NCBI GenBank assembly: GCA_029747585.1
Contig: JAPEVF010000022.1
Span: forward strand, 62,001 to 126,000
Direction: 5' to 3'
Origin: Pleurotus djamor
Taxonomy: Eukaryota > Basidiomycota > Agaricomycetes > Agaricales > Pleurotaceae
DNA length: 64,000 nt
Both the position numbers and the translations under genes were made by a program. The notes under the pieces were generated by a model. The model made no database searches. It saw only the letters and a list, made by a program, of their open reading frames with translations, and was not told the origin of the DNA. This document shows positions 13,140-23,751 of this stretch, piece by piece (the stretch's first letter is position 1; each line of letters begins with the position of its first letter).

Positions 13140-15678
13140 ATGTCACGGAATGCTTCATATACCCCTCTTATGTCACCCTCTCATGCACACGACGACTTGA
13201 ATGACTCGCCTCCCCATACCCCTCGTCAATCCCGCGGCTCAGAGGACTCCCTTAGGGCTCTTGAAATAGCAGAGGGACCTTTAACCACTCCAACACGATT
13301 CCAACGGCGCGTCGACTTACCTGGTCTCCTTGAGTAACTCTGACTTACCAACTCCTTACTATACAGTGGGCGTTCATACTCAATATCTGGCTTCGACTTT
13401 GAGCAGGACCTATTACCATTAACCTCTAGTCTGAGTGAACCGGATGCAACGCATGTCGAGAGTAACGAGAAGAACATCGGATTAATTAACGGTTCGTATC
13501 CCCCGGATCATATGCGACTCGAGACTCACTGGATGGCAACCCAGGGATTGCACTAGTTGTTGGGCTTCAGGTAAGCACATTGGATACCATTCAAGTTGTC
13601 ATCCAACAAGTTTCCCATATTCCTAGATCGGTTCGGGGATATTGTACGTACTTCTGTCCCCCCTGCCTTACCTCTCTCTGAAAGAAGTGTCAGCTCTTCG
13701 CCTGGCGTCGTTGTAGCCAATACACAGAGCGTGGGTGCCAGTCTCGCGGTTTGGCTCATATCTGGCTTGTTAGCTTGGACCGGTGCTAGCAGTTTTGCAG
13801 AACTCGGTTCCGCCATTCCTCTAAACGGCGGTGCACAAGCATACCTGGCTTACTCGTACGGCCCTCTGGTGTCATACCTCTTTGCATGGACAGCCATTAT
13901 CGCCCTCAAACCTGGTTAGTCGCTCCCCATATCCAACCCAACTCACTCAGCAGAATACAACCAAAGGGGGGAACGCCGTCATTAGTCTCATTTTCTCCGA
14001 ATACCTTAACCGTGTCTTCTGGCACACCACTCGATCCGATGCATCGCCAGATGACCTCCCTCAATGGTCAATCAAATTGACTGCAATTGGCGCAGTCCTC
14101 ATTGTAACCATACTTTGTGTCGCCGCGCGTAAGCTTGGTTCCCGTGCTGCAGTCGTATTTACTACGGTGAAGGCACGTTCTTCTTCCTATCACTTGTCGT
14201 TCTACTCCGCTAACTTTGTATCTTGCTAGGTTCTTGCTTTGGTTTGTCCCATTCCTGGATCACTTCTTGATATGTTGCTCATGTCCTTCCCTTGACTAGA
14301 TACTGATCACCGTGCTGGGGATAGTGCAGCTGGCGCGAGGGCGCGCCTCAACATCGTTGACGACGCCTCTCTTCGCAGGCACTAACAAAAGCCCCTCGGC
14401 GTATTCACTCGCACTCTACTCTGGATTATGGGCCTTCGATGGCTGGGACCAGGCCAATTACGTGGGAGGGGAAGTTAAGAATCCTGAGAAGAATATTCCA
14501 CGGACCATCCATTCTAGCATGGCCATTGTGACAGTGAGCTAACCTGTCCAATATCCTCCTCCAGAGGCTGACACTGCGAAGCTTCTCTTCTTGTTGGCCA
14601 ATATCTCGTACTTTGTTGTTCTGGACAAGGTACACGCATCTCCTCGTTTTCGTTCCGTGTCTGACTTTCCAAAGGAAACTGTTGGCTTGAGCAATACCGT
14701 GGCGATGGACTTCGGACGTAAACTACTTGGTCCAGTAGGAGGCATCATATTTGCCTTCATGGTTGCGTTCTCATGTTTTGGCGCCTTGAATGGTATGAAT
14801 CCGTCTGCTTTCCCTCTTTACTACCTTTGTCTCATCTTTGACTAGGTTCCTTCTTCACGACTTCACGCCTAATCTATGCTGCAGGGAGAGAACGATATCT
14901 TCCAAGTGTCTTCGGCCGTCTCCATAAGAGTAGAGGAACACCTCTCAATGCAGCCCTGCTGCAGGCCGGGATCACAATCACATTTATTCTCGTTGGTGGC
15001 GGTTTCAGGTCGTTGATCAACTTCTCCGTGGTCGCGTCATGGGGCTTTTACTTCTTGACGGTGAGCTCGAACGCCGCATCCATTATTCTGGGGCATCGGA
15101 GGCTAACTGAGAGCCATAGGTCCTTGGCCTCGTTATCCTACGTATCAAGGAACCCAACTTAGAGAGGCATGTTCTTCATATCCCTGCAATTCGTGTCACA
15201 CGAGCTCAATCGTGTGTCTATATGTAGACCCTACAAAACTTTCATATTAACGCCTCTGACATTTTGCGGGGTGAGTTGCCCGCTCAAATTCCCTCTTACT
15301 CGTTCGACTCACTTACCATTCAAAGGTTGCACTCTTCTTGCTCTGCATGCCAATCATTGCTGCCCCGCTTGAGGCCATGGCTGTGCTAGGTTGACTATCT
15401 CTTGGACCGACTTGGTTGCAAACGTTGATAACTCTCCCTTCGTAGGATTCGTCGCTGCTGGTGTTCCTGTGTATTACATTACGCACCGAAATAGTGGCGA
15501 GGATCTCCCTCGGCCAATCGGTAAGTAGCTGCGTAAATGTGATTCCAAGTGTTGACCTTGTCGGATAGGTTGGGTGGCATCTTGGATACAAAGAATGAGG
15601 GGTCGACCAGCAGCTGGATCTGGCTGGGAAGCGGTAGCAACTGATGAAACCTTGGAAATGACGCAGCAACGGACTTGA
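13140..15678 (+). CDS. LAT-type amino acid permease (APC superfamily; YLAT/methionine permease-like)
   Basis: Predicted plasma-membrane amino acid transporter. The first ATG (13140) opens a hydrophilic Ser/Pro-rich N-terminal tail of about 100 residues. Next comes the APC helix 1 signature IGSGIF, split by an intron near 13650 (ATA TT|gtacgt ... cag|C TCT), followed by SSPGVVVANTQSVGASLAVW. About 12 membrane helices follow. Landmarks are ASSFAELGSAIPLNGGAQAY (helix 3 region), SGLWAFDGWDQANYVGGE (helix 6 region, typical of LAT transporters), NPEKNIPRTI and GRERYLPSVFG. The tail ends in ATDETLEMTQQRT with TGA at 15676-15678. Many short introns break it. The substrate cannot be read from sequence: methionine or neutral amino acids are likely from family knowledge, not shown. 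The first two thirds share a 215-base divergent promoter with TRM1. Confidence 0.9.
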
Positions 15679-15961
15679 TAATAGATGATAATGTACACAT
15701 TACCATGGTGCATAGCGTATCATTAATCGTTAGTTGGATTGCTGGATTTAGATATTCAGCGACTTGATCACACATGGAGATAAGATCAAGATGGCGCGAT
15801 CATTACACCTCCGCCTTTATAAGCAGGTAACGATGACGGCCACCTCGCTACAGCTCCCTTCATCCATCTACCACTTCTCTAGTAGGTTTCAGATTGCCTT
15901 GTTCCTCTGTTCACCGCAAGTGACCATCGCCCCCCATAGACTAACCAGTCTACCATTCGGA

Positions 15962-16423
15962 ATGGTGCGTGTGACCCGTTGTCCTTCAGAACGAGCCTAT
16001 TGCGGGGAACTCTCGCCTCTCACCTCGTTGCTCTCCCTTATCTAGGCCGATCACACCTACAAATTCAATGTCAAGGTTCGTTATTGTCTGCGAAGTGCAC
16101 AGCCAATGGTTCCTTAAGTCTTCGCCGTAGATGACCTGTGCGGGATGTTCTGGAGCTGTTGAACGGGTCCTAAAGAAGACTGAGGGTATGTCGTTGGATC
16201 TTGTTACGTTGCTGCAGTGGGTGTTGACGGATTTGGTGAAGGAGTCAGCGAATACGAGATCAGCCTTGAAAAGCAGGAAGTCTTGGTTAAAGGGCCGATT
16301 GAATACGACACTCTGTATGAGAAGATCAATAAGACTGGAAAGCAGGTGCGTCCTTTTCTATGAGAGGGCTGGGGCCACCTCTAAGCGCGACTCTAGATCA
16401 TCTCTGGCGAAACCGTCGCTTGA
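15962..16423 (+). CDS. ATX1: Atx1-type copper metallochaperone
   Basis: Small cytosolic Cu(I) carrier that delivers copper to the Ccc2-type P-ATPase of the secretory pathway, and so to multicopper oxidases such as Fet3. Five exons rebuild exactly 71 codons plus stop: 15962-15964 (ATG alone), 16046-16075, 16131-16185, 16245-16345 and 16397-16423. The product has the metal-site motif MTCAGCSGAV (MxCxxC), then KGPIEYDTLYEKINKTGKQ with the family lysines, a beta-alpha-beta-beta-alpha-beta HMA fold and the usual length (yeast Atx1 is 73 residues). All junctions are GT...AG. The first exon consists only of the start codon. The ferric reductase lies 511 bases downstream on the same strand, which fits a copper/iron uptake pair. 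Confidence 0.95.
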
Positions 16424-16934
16424 ACTGGGTTTATTGAATATTACTTATGTCTAATGTATATGTCAGCTGGATCATGATGTGGAACTCGTTGCGATTCCGT
16501 TGAACCCCGGTAGATTTCAATCTGAGATCAATAGTCGGCCCAGACGGATGAAATATGAGGCAGCAGCCGGCTGTCACTCGCCGGCTCTGTGAGTTCAGCA
16601 GGAGCAGGGGAGAGACATTGACTTGCGTTGTGTGGGACCTGTGGAAGTGCTGCAAACGATGATTGGTATTCCTGAACATGAAAGGGGTCATGTTTGCCAA
16701 GATGGACGAGTCGAAACAAGGGACGAGGACGAGGGAGGTAGATCGGAGCTTGAAATGTACCTTTCCCTCCGCTCTGATCAGGTAGTATTCAAAGCAAGCA
16801 TGACTTTTTCGCGTCGTCTCCGTTTCCAATCCTTTCCATCACAACCTCCCCCCTCCTTTATGACTCACCAACTCATGAGACTGTAAATACCCATAGAAAA
16901 CGCGGTGCTGGAACTTCAACGGCTCAACGACAAC
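16424..16934. promoter_or_regulatory. Intergenic region between ATX1 and the ferric reductase
   Basis: About 510 bases holding the ATX1 3' UTR and the ferric reductase promoter. A minus-strand reading frame here (16431-16829) resembles no known protein, so I do not call it. The octamer TGTAAATA sits at 16882-16889, 46 bases before the reductase ATG, and matches the Pumilio consensus. No clear TATA box or iron-responsive GATA cluster is visible. Confidence 0.4.
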
Positions 16935-19729
16935 ATGCCCGCCAACGGCTCTACCCACGACGCTGAAATGGCGAACCCAATCACCCCCGCGTATCCAGAT
17001 GACATCCAATGGGTCACAGCATACTTGGTCATTCATATGCTGAGCCCAGGATCTTTCTGGTACGCGTACTTACTCTGGATACTCATTGGGTGCATCTTTC
17101 TGTTCTTCGCAACGTTACACTGGACTCGCCTAAGAGGTGGCTTCCTTGGTGCACACTGGAGAAAGTGGACAATTCGACGGAGGACTTGGAGAGGCGCACA
17201 CGCCATTGCGGAGGCTGCCCGAAAAGGTCGACGTCCGCAGTTAAGCTCTTTTCACTCCAATAGTCAGATTCTCGCCTTGGTCGCCATCTGCATCGGCACC
17301 ATCCTCCTTTGCTTCGTTGGTCCAGATCATTCAGCTCGTTCTGTCCCGACCGTCTTCCAACGGGCCGCTATCTTCTTGAGGGCTCCGAAGTCTTATGACA
17401 TCACTCCATTTCTATCTTTACAACCGCAGTATCAAATATCCAAGGCATGGTGGACCTCTAGCAACCGTGTCGGCTTAATCGCATTTGCGCTCCTCCCGCT
17501 GTGTGTCCTTTTTGCTCTCAAAGCACCCCCATTCGCCGTCTTTGCCATCTCGTTTACCACCCAGATATATTTCGACAAACTTTCATGGCTACATCGGTGG
17601 GCCGGCCGTTTGATTTGGCTATTGTCTGCCCTTCACGTCGTTTTCTGGAGCGTCCAGTTAGCCATTGACAGACGCGCTGAGACTGACACAATCGCCTATG
17701 CGTACGTGTGGCAGTACCAAAAATTCAGATTCGGCTGGACAGTGAGTCAATGACCTTGCCAATTTGAATTCTCTCGAGTTAACTCCTTTACGTAGGCCTT
17801 CATTGCGATGACGGCCTTAATAGGGATTTCCTCCTCTCCCATACGCAAACGATATTATGAATTATTTTATGCCATGCATGTCCTCCTGGTACCCCTGACC
17901 ATTATCATGGCTGCTCTCCATCATCCACCCGTTTGGTGGTGGTGTTGGATTGCCCTTGGTCTCTGGATCGGAGAGCGAATTTGGAGGGCTATCTGGTGGC
18001 TTCACTTGAACGGATTTCTTGGACACTCACCAACGAAGTCTGCCTATTTTCTGCCACCCCGCAACACCAACACGTCTGCGCCATCAGCAGACCTGTATCC
18101 TCCAACTCCGAAGGCTTCCTCTCCATTTATTTCCGATGATTTTCGACAAATTGGGCCGTTAAGCCTCCCCGCAGGTCGATACATGCCACCACCAGGGTTC
18201 GCTTACGCCGAGTTGCTATTCGGCGCCACGGTCAGGCTCACATTCGTCCCAAGTGGGTTCGTATCTTGGGCACCCGGTCAACACTTCCTCATCAATATAC
18301 CTTCCATCTCACGCCTTACCTCGCATCCGTTCACCGTTGCCTCTGTCTGTGATGAACAAGCACCTTCGGATGCAGGTCGTGCGTTAGTTTTTCTCGTTCG
18401 TGCCAAGTCTGGATGGACAAAACAACTTTGGGACCGGGTCCTTAGTATGTTGAGCAGAGGCGAGACCCACGTATCCTCTGAGGCCATTCCAGATTCAGCG
18501 CTGCTTCCCACAACTGGTGTTCTGATGAAGATGTACCTTGATGGTCCGTTTGGGAGTGCGATTCGAGCCCCATGGCAAGACTATTCAACATTACTCATCA
18601 TCGTGGGAGGTTCCGGTGCTAGCTTTGGAATGTCCGTATTGCAGTTTGCTTGCCTTTGTCTTGCAGGACGCGACGGGGGCGTTTTAGGAGGACACTCAGG
18701 AGGGTGGGGCTCGAAGAGATTCAAAATGCGTCGTGTGAGGTTCTTATGGATCATTCGTGAATACGGTTCGTCTCGCTCAACTTTCGTTACCAAAATTACT
18801 GGAAACTCGCTTATACGGTTTGCAAATAGCTCATGCCCAGTGGTGTGCATCTATCATACGACGGTGCATGACTCTTATGCCAGCACCTAGTCTCGAAGTA
18901 GACATCTTCGTCACGAACCCAACCCCCTCGATAGAGACAGAAGCTGAGCTTCCGAGCCCACCAGGCGACGAAAAGCCACACATTTCTCCCTCAGATGATC
19001 TGAGAGCTCCTTCTCCATTCTTTATGGCTTCGCCCGGTTATCGCAGCCGTTCTGGCTCTGTAGACAGCATCAACAGTTCTCGTTGTCACTTCGATCCAAA
19101 TCCCAACGTCGCGCACTTCGGCGATGCCGACAGTGATGATGAGAACGGCCTTCAAGAGCTATACACCTTGTACTTGACCAACTTCGAGGGGGACATGGAT
19201 ATCTCCCTCCCAGGCGAGGCGGCGCTGAACAAAAGGATACGAAGCAAGGNCAAAATTTTGCGGGCCAAGTCAAGAAAGGCGAAGCAAGGCTGGGGGGCAC
19301 ATCCCCCCGTCGACTCCTCAAGCATCTACATACGGTTCCTCAGCTGTCCGTGCCCCCCACGGCGCGCCTACACTCCCTGGTCGCGAACGTCCTGATACCC
19401 CTATGTCTTCAACCCTCCACTTGCCTGGACAATTCGTAGCCCAATTGAACAACGGTGAAGGTCCCCTTCAAGTTCGGATCGATCCCTACGAGATGGAAGA
19501 CATGTCATTTGTGTCNGAACACATCAGNCAGGGAAAGCCCAAACTCGATAGGATTTTGGACGACGAAGTGCAGATGGCTCAGGGGCCACTCATCGTCGCA
19601 ACCTGCGGTCCAACTTCGCTGGATGCGATGATACGAAAAGCGATTTCGAAGCAGATAGACCCAGCACGGATATGGAAAGGAGATATGAGGGGTTTCATTG
19701 ATCTCGTCTCCGAAGACTTTGATTACTGA
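16935..19729 (+). CDS. Ferric-chelate reductase (FRE/NOX superfamily)
   Basis: Plasma-membrane flavocytochrome that moves electrons from NADPH through FAD and two haems to extracellular Fe(III) or Cu(II). Seen: several N-terminal membrane helices; bis-haem histidine pairs with 13-residue spacing (HRWAGRLIWLLSALH near 17597, HVLLVPLTIIMAALH near 17878); FAD motif HPFTVAS near 18325; NADPH motif GGSGASFGMSV near 18605; and the C-terminal nucleotide-site ATCGPTSLDAMIRKA near 19600. Introns lie at 17747-17796 and near 18769-18829. The first ATG is 16935. A Ser/acidic insertion of roughly 180 residues separates the NADPH motif from the CGP motif. The frame breaks near 19250; dropping the N there restores one continuous frame to the TGA at 19727. 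Probably functional, with a consensus error. Confidence 0.9.
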
Positions 19730-19889
19730 ACGTGGTGTTATGTNTATACAGCGATTTTCTGGNGTTCTTGGACATTTGNGAGTTTACNTATCTAACATAT
19801 CTTGACCTACGGACTTTGGATTTTCTCACTGTAGCCTNTGATCACGTAGAGCTTGTGCTACTATTGAGTGTATGTCATTACATCGTTCT

Positions 19890-20868
19890 TCACANGATTC
19901 CATGCTCTACTNGAGNGTTAGGNCTTNTCNTNGAGGGCATTTGGATGTGCAGTACCTTTATCACTTGGTCGGGTGCCAGCCGNCCATTGTGCCATATACT
20001 GGTNGTGGCTCCTAAGGAAGGGAGGGTNGCATGAACAAGAGTNCCGTCNGCTANGCGGGCTTCTTCCTCTGTCGGGTCTAGCCATATCTCCTCTTCGATA
20101 ACGGCCTGTTAGTNAGACGAANCAGATCAATTGGNTGTTTAGTGGACGAGNAGAAATTAGATATACCGCCGAACANGAAACGACCAAGCCTAGCATATCA
20201 ATNCCAGCATCCGCCAATGCAGTGGAAGCTGCAACTGTACCCTGAGCAATGCANCCCTCAATGCCATCGGACTCGATNATAGTGATGAANACATCGATTG
20301 TTGACTTGGGGAATAGATCCAGGCGGACAGATGACACCAATGCTTGGTGTATAGCGACGGCGACGGACCTGTCTTCGGCATCCTGCAGAATNCAAGCGGG
20401 TTATTCGAAGATCTGGTAAGCAAACACGAATAGATCTGACCCTTATGGGTTGCCTTCTTATCTGACATGAGAATGGGGCGAATTTAACTTCGACATTCAA
20501 CCGTCCNTGTTCGGTGTACACGGTATTTTTAGGCTGTCGAGGACCATAGCTTCAAATTTCGAAATGAGCGACGAATCCTACTGCAAGGGTAACCGAGAGC
20601 AGGACGAACACCGCACAAGCAATCTTTGTTTTCTCTGCCTCGATGTAGGCCGACCCATTGGCTTGTGTGATCAGGCCTGGTTGAAGAACTGCAGGGACNT
20701 TATCAGTGAAGGTGGTTGAAATTTGATTACGTTCGTACATATGGGTCTGATGTCTTTGGGAAGTCTCTGACGCGTAGGACGACGCGTCTCGTCTGTAGCT
20801 TCATTGAAAACTGGAGGAAATGAGTCCTCTGGACCATTGACTCGCCTGCGGTCGAAAGAGTTGAGCAT
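19890..20868 (-). CDS. MTR3: Exosome core subunit Mtr3 (RNase PH-like, EXOSC6)
   Basis: Non-catalytic RNase PH-fold subunit of the six-membered ring of the RNA exosome, in nucleus and cytoplasm. Seen: MLNSFDRRRVNGPEDS start (ATG at 20868; the upstream in-frame codon at 20880 is GTG), RQRLPKDIRPI, ITQANGSAYIEAEKTKIACAV, then VYGPRQPKNTVYTE across an intron, GRLNVEVKFAPFSC, VSSVRLDLFPKSTID ... CIAQGTVAASTALADA, and IWLDPTEEEAR plus a family-like tail before TGA at 19890-19892. Order and spacing match Mtr3/EXOSC6 rather than Rrp41 or Rrp46. Many Ns interrupt the tail, so the last 20 residues are uncertain. It converges on the ferric reductase (160 bases) and diverges from the DUF4211 gene (104 bases). 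Confidence 0.9.
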
Positions 20869-20972
20869 GATCGAAGTCACAACGGGAGTCCCACAGTCGC
20901 GTGAAATTGAGCGCTAGGGTGAGCACTGNTACTGACTCCCATTTTGATTCTTAACATGCACCACTTGAGAAC

Positions 20973-22799
20973 ATGCCCAGAAAGCCAAGCAGACAGGCAT
21001 CGTCCAAACAGACTACACTCGATGAACTCTTTATGCCCTCAAGCCCACTAAAGACTCAGACACGACGACGCGCCCAACCACTCCTCACCGAAGAAGGCGA
21101 CTCTTCTGATGATGATATCTCGGAGATCAAGCTCGAGAAGAAAGTCCTCTCTCTTTCTTCAAGTAGTGACGACGATCAACAACCCGCCCCATCTTCTCCG
21201 GCGCGTCGTTTCGCAAAACGGCGGAAGGTGACCGTTGACAGCGATGACGAACCTCTCGCCGAACCCAACCTTCCACCCAGCGCCCCCATCGCAACAAACG
21301 TGGATGCCAATTCTACTGACGAAGACGCAGGTACATTGCCCATGCGACGCGCTAAGCAAGCCCAAAGAATACAAGACGATGACTCTAACTCTGACTCTGA
21401 CGAAGCCTATCGCCCCACAAGACGGAAGTTAGTCAAGGGCAGGCCCCCGTCACCCCAACCAGAGGACCTGGAGGACCTAGCGAAAGAGGTCGACGAAGAA
21501 CGTGAGTTTACTCAGCACTTATCCCATCTCGTCATAGTTTATCTGTGCTTCGCTAGGTATCCTGGAATCCCGTCTCAGAGGGAGGGACAAAAGGTCTGCC
21601 TTCCAGAAAAACNTGGAGAGATTGAAGCGTGCGTTTGTCTTTCCAATGGTCCCATGTGTATACTCAATCTGAGCGCAGGAAAGAAACAAGGACTCGATAC
21701 TCCGGACTCGTCTGACGGGGAACGTGATGAGGAAGAACTANCCCATTCCGATGCATCCGCAACGCCGTTTGCTGGCGCAAGACCANACCGCGATGGTGAC
21801 AGTGACGATCCGGAACATGAAGACCATGAAGAGGATGAAGATTTCATAGTGGAAGATGACGGTGCAGAGCTAGCTCAACTNCCAGCCGAGTTCAGCATGT
21901 CGACGCACGAAGACCTCGATCACCAATTCAAAAAGATATTCCAATTCTTTGTGCATATTGCAGTCCAGCCCCCAGAAGAGAGGCACGGGTTTATGGCACA
22001 CCAGATAAAGGGTATGATTGAATCATCATNGCCTATGATGAANGTTTAGACCGACTTATATTCGTGTTAGATCAACAATATTTTTCCGTTCCCTTACAAA
22101 TTGTACGCAGGAAGCTTTCTGGTCTNCGTGACTCCCTCGTCGTTTCTTCCGTTTGGCGTTCTGACTTCAAAAGAATGCTTTCTACTTATCCGGATTTCTC
22201 GTTGGACGATTTACAGTTCGCTATCCCACAATGTGACGCCTGCCACCTTGGGGGGCGGCTCTCGACTTTGATAGGTCGATTAAGTGGGAGTCCCTACGAT
22301 CCCATGGGCTTCCAAGTATGTGCGCCAGCCTTGTCGTGTAGTANCCCTGATATATNTTACGTCAGGCTTCCAGCAACTCTGNCACTGATGAAGACGAACA
22401 TCCACCAGAATTCCATCTCGGGCGTTTTTGTGCAAGGCGCACCAGAGTGTTCCACAAGTTCGTGCACTGGGAGGTATGATANTACCTTCCGTTTACTCAT
22501 GCTCAATGACACAATGACTCAAACATCCGAACCAGTACTCGCTCTTCGAGGCAATACGTTATGAGATCGATGATTTACGTGCTCGACAAGACGTCAAAAC
22601 CTCGAAGAGGAACTTTATTCGCATCGCTCACCCAGGATCCGTGCAGCCACCGGAGGATTTGACGGATGCTGACGCAATATGTGATTATTTAGACTCCCGC
22701 AAGGTCATCGAGTTACAATGGCACGAAGTCAAGTCCATGATGGAAAGTGCCAGGACTCTTGAATTGGCACGGGCTAAAGGCGACGATATGGATGGATGA
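20973..22799 (+). CDS. DUF4211-domain nuclear protein
   Basis: Fungal nuclear protein of unknown function. The N-terminal ~230 residues are low-complexity: acidic Ser/Asp clusters (DSSDDDISE, SSSSDDDQQ) alternate with basic patches (RRFAKRRKV), and a TTLDELF motif sits near the start. After several introns comes the DUF4211 core: EDFIVEDDGAEL ... LPAEFSMSTHEDLDHQFK ... FVHIAVQPPE, then MLSTYPDFSLDDLQFAIPQCDACHLGGRLST, EFHLGRFCARRTRVFHKFVHWE, and YSLFEAIRYEIDDLR to the stop at 22797-22799. The two C-x2-C-like positions (CDAC, with FCARR) suggest metal binding, but I cannot show it. Ns occur but keep the frame, for example ntg as Leu. Relatives are annotated only by the domain; chromatin or RNA work is a guess. 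Confidence 0.82.
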
Positions 22800-23751
22800 A
22801 CGCAGCTTTTCCGCGCACCCCATGCATTCATTGTGCTTGTGTATCCTTGGAATGGTTTCTTGTAAACTTTCGACGATTATACATCAGATAGGCTCTGGTT
22901 CATTTCCCCTTGCCCAGAAACCAACGCGGTATGATGGTCTCATGTTCAACTACCCCGGGTGGTCATTTACCATCTGTTTTATCCCCTTTCTGCTGGGGCG
23001 AGTACTCTGCACTATTCATCAGGAGGTCGAAGCCTCCACATCGCCGCCGACGCAAAGCCTGGCACATAGGCGAAGTCCGAATCCAATATGCACTTTGAAC
23101 TTGTATAGGTATCGCCTTCGCACGATTCACGGAGACAAGTTTCACGTGGCGGCAAAGCCCCTCCTTAGTTTCTCCGTAAGGTGAGTCTTCTTACACGTCT
23201 GTCCTCGACTCAAGAACTGAGCGTACTGTCACAGTAGAGTATTGACTATCAATCAAGAATCGTCGCATGCGGCCTTGATGCGGTCGCACTTTGTCCCGTC
23301 TTCCCATGCGTTCGACGCTTTCGACGCGTCAGGAAATATTCCGAAGCCAGCGTGGTCACTCCCCAAGTACACTATTCTTGGGGCCCCGAAGGGCTAAACT
23401 AGGCTGAGCTGTGAGCTACGAGTCAAATGGTCGTTATCGTTGCACAGTCGCCTCAGCCTCAGCCTGACACCGATTGGGGCAACATTTTCCGACTCGTTTA
23501 CCTCAGGTCCGGTATTTCTTCCAACAGAGCCTTGACTATCTTAAGGACATCTCTTCTTTGCCTTGAATCTGTGATGATCTCCCGGTGTCCTAATCGCCTT
23601 TTAAGGTAGGTTTGAGGCGTATGTATAATTACCTAGTTGTCGGACCCTTGCGGGATCGCTAACCCAAATATCATTCCTAGTCGCATGAACCCCAAAAGGA
23701 GCTTCGTTCCCCACCTCGACATCCGTTTTATACCTTTGCTTCGTATCATGG
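22800..23751. other. Gene-poor stretch
   Basis: About 950 bases without a supported gene. A 145-codon open frame starts at a codon inside the end of the DUF4211 gene (22747-23184) but has no recognisable domain. The rest is ordinary mixed sequence without repeats. It probably holds the DUF4211 3' UTR and the promoter of the kinase-like gene at 23752. Confidence 0.4.

Noticed and set aside
13098..13141. Longer N-termini for the permease (13098) and an antisense frame from 13141
   Set aside because: The 13098 frame start lies before a better-placed ATG at 13140; the antisense frame only mirrors the divergent promoter and TRM1 leader.
16431..16829. 132-codon minus-strand frame between ATX1 and the ferric reductase
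   Set aside because: No domain, composition unlike the neighbouring genes, and it spans the expected promoter.
22747..23184. 145-codon plus-strand frame after the DUF4211 gene
   Set aside because: Starts inside the DUF4211 coding end in another frame and shows no recognisable motif.
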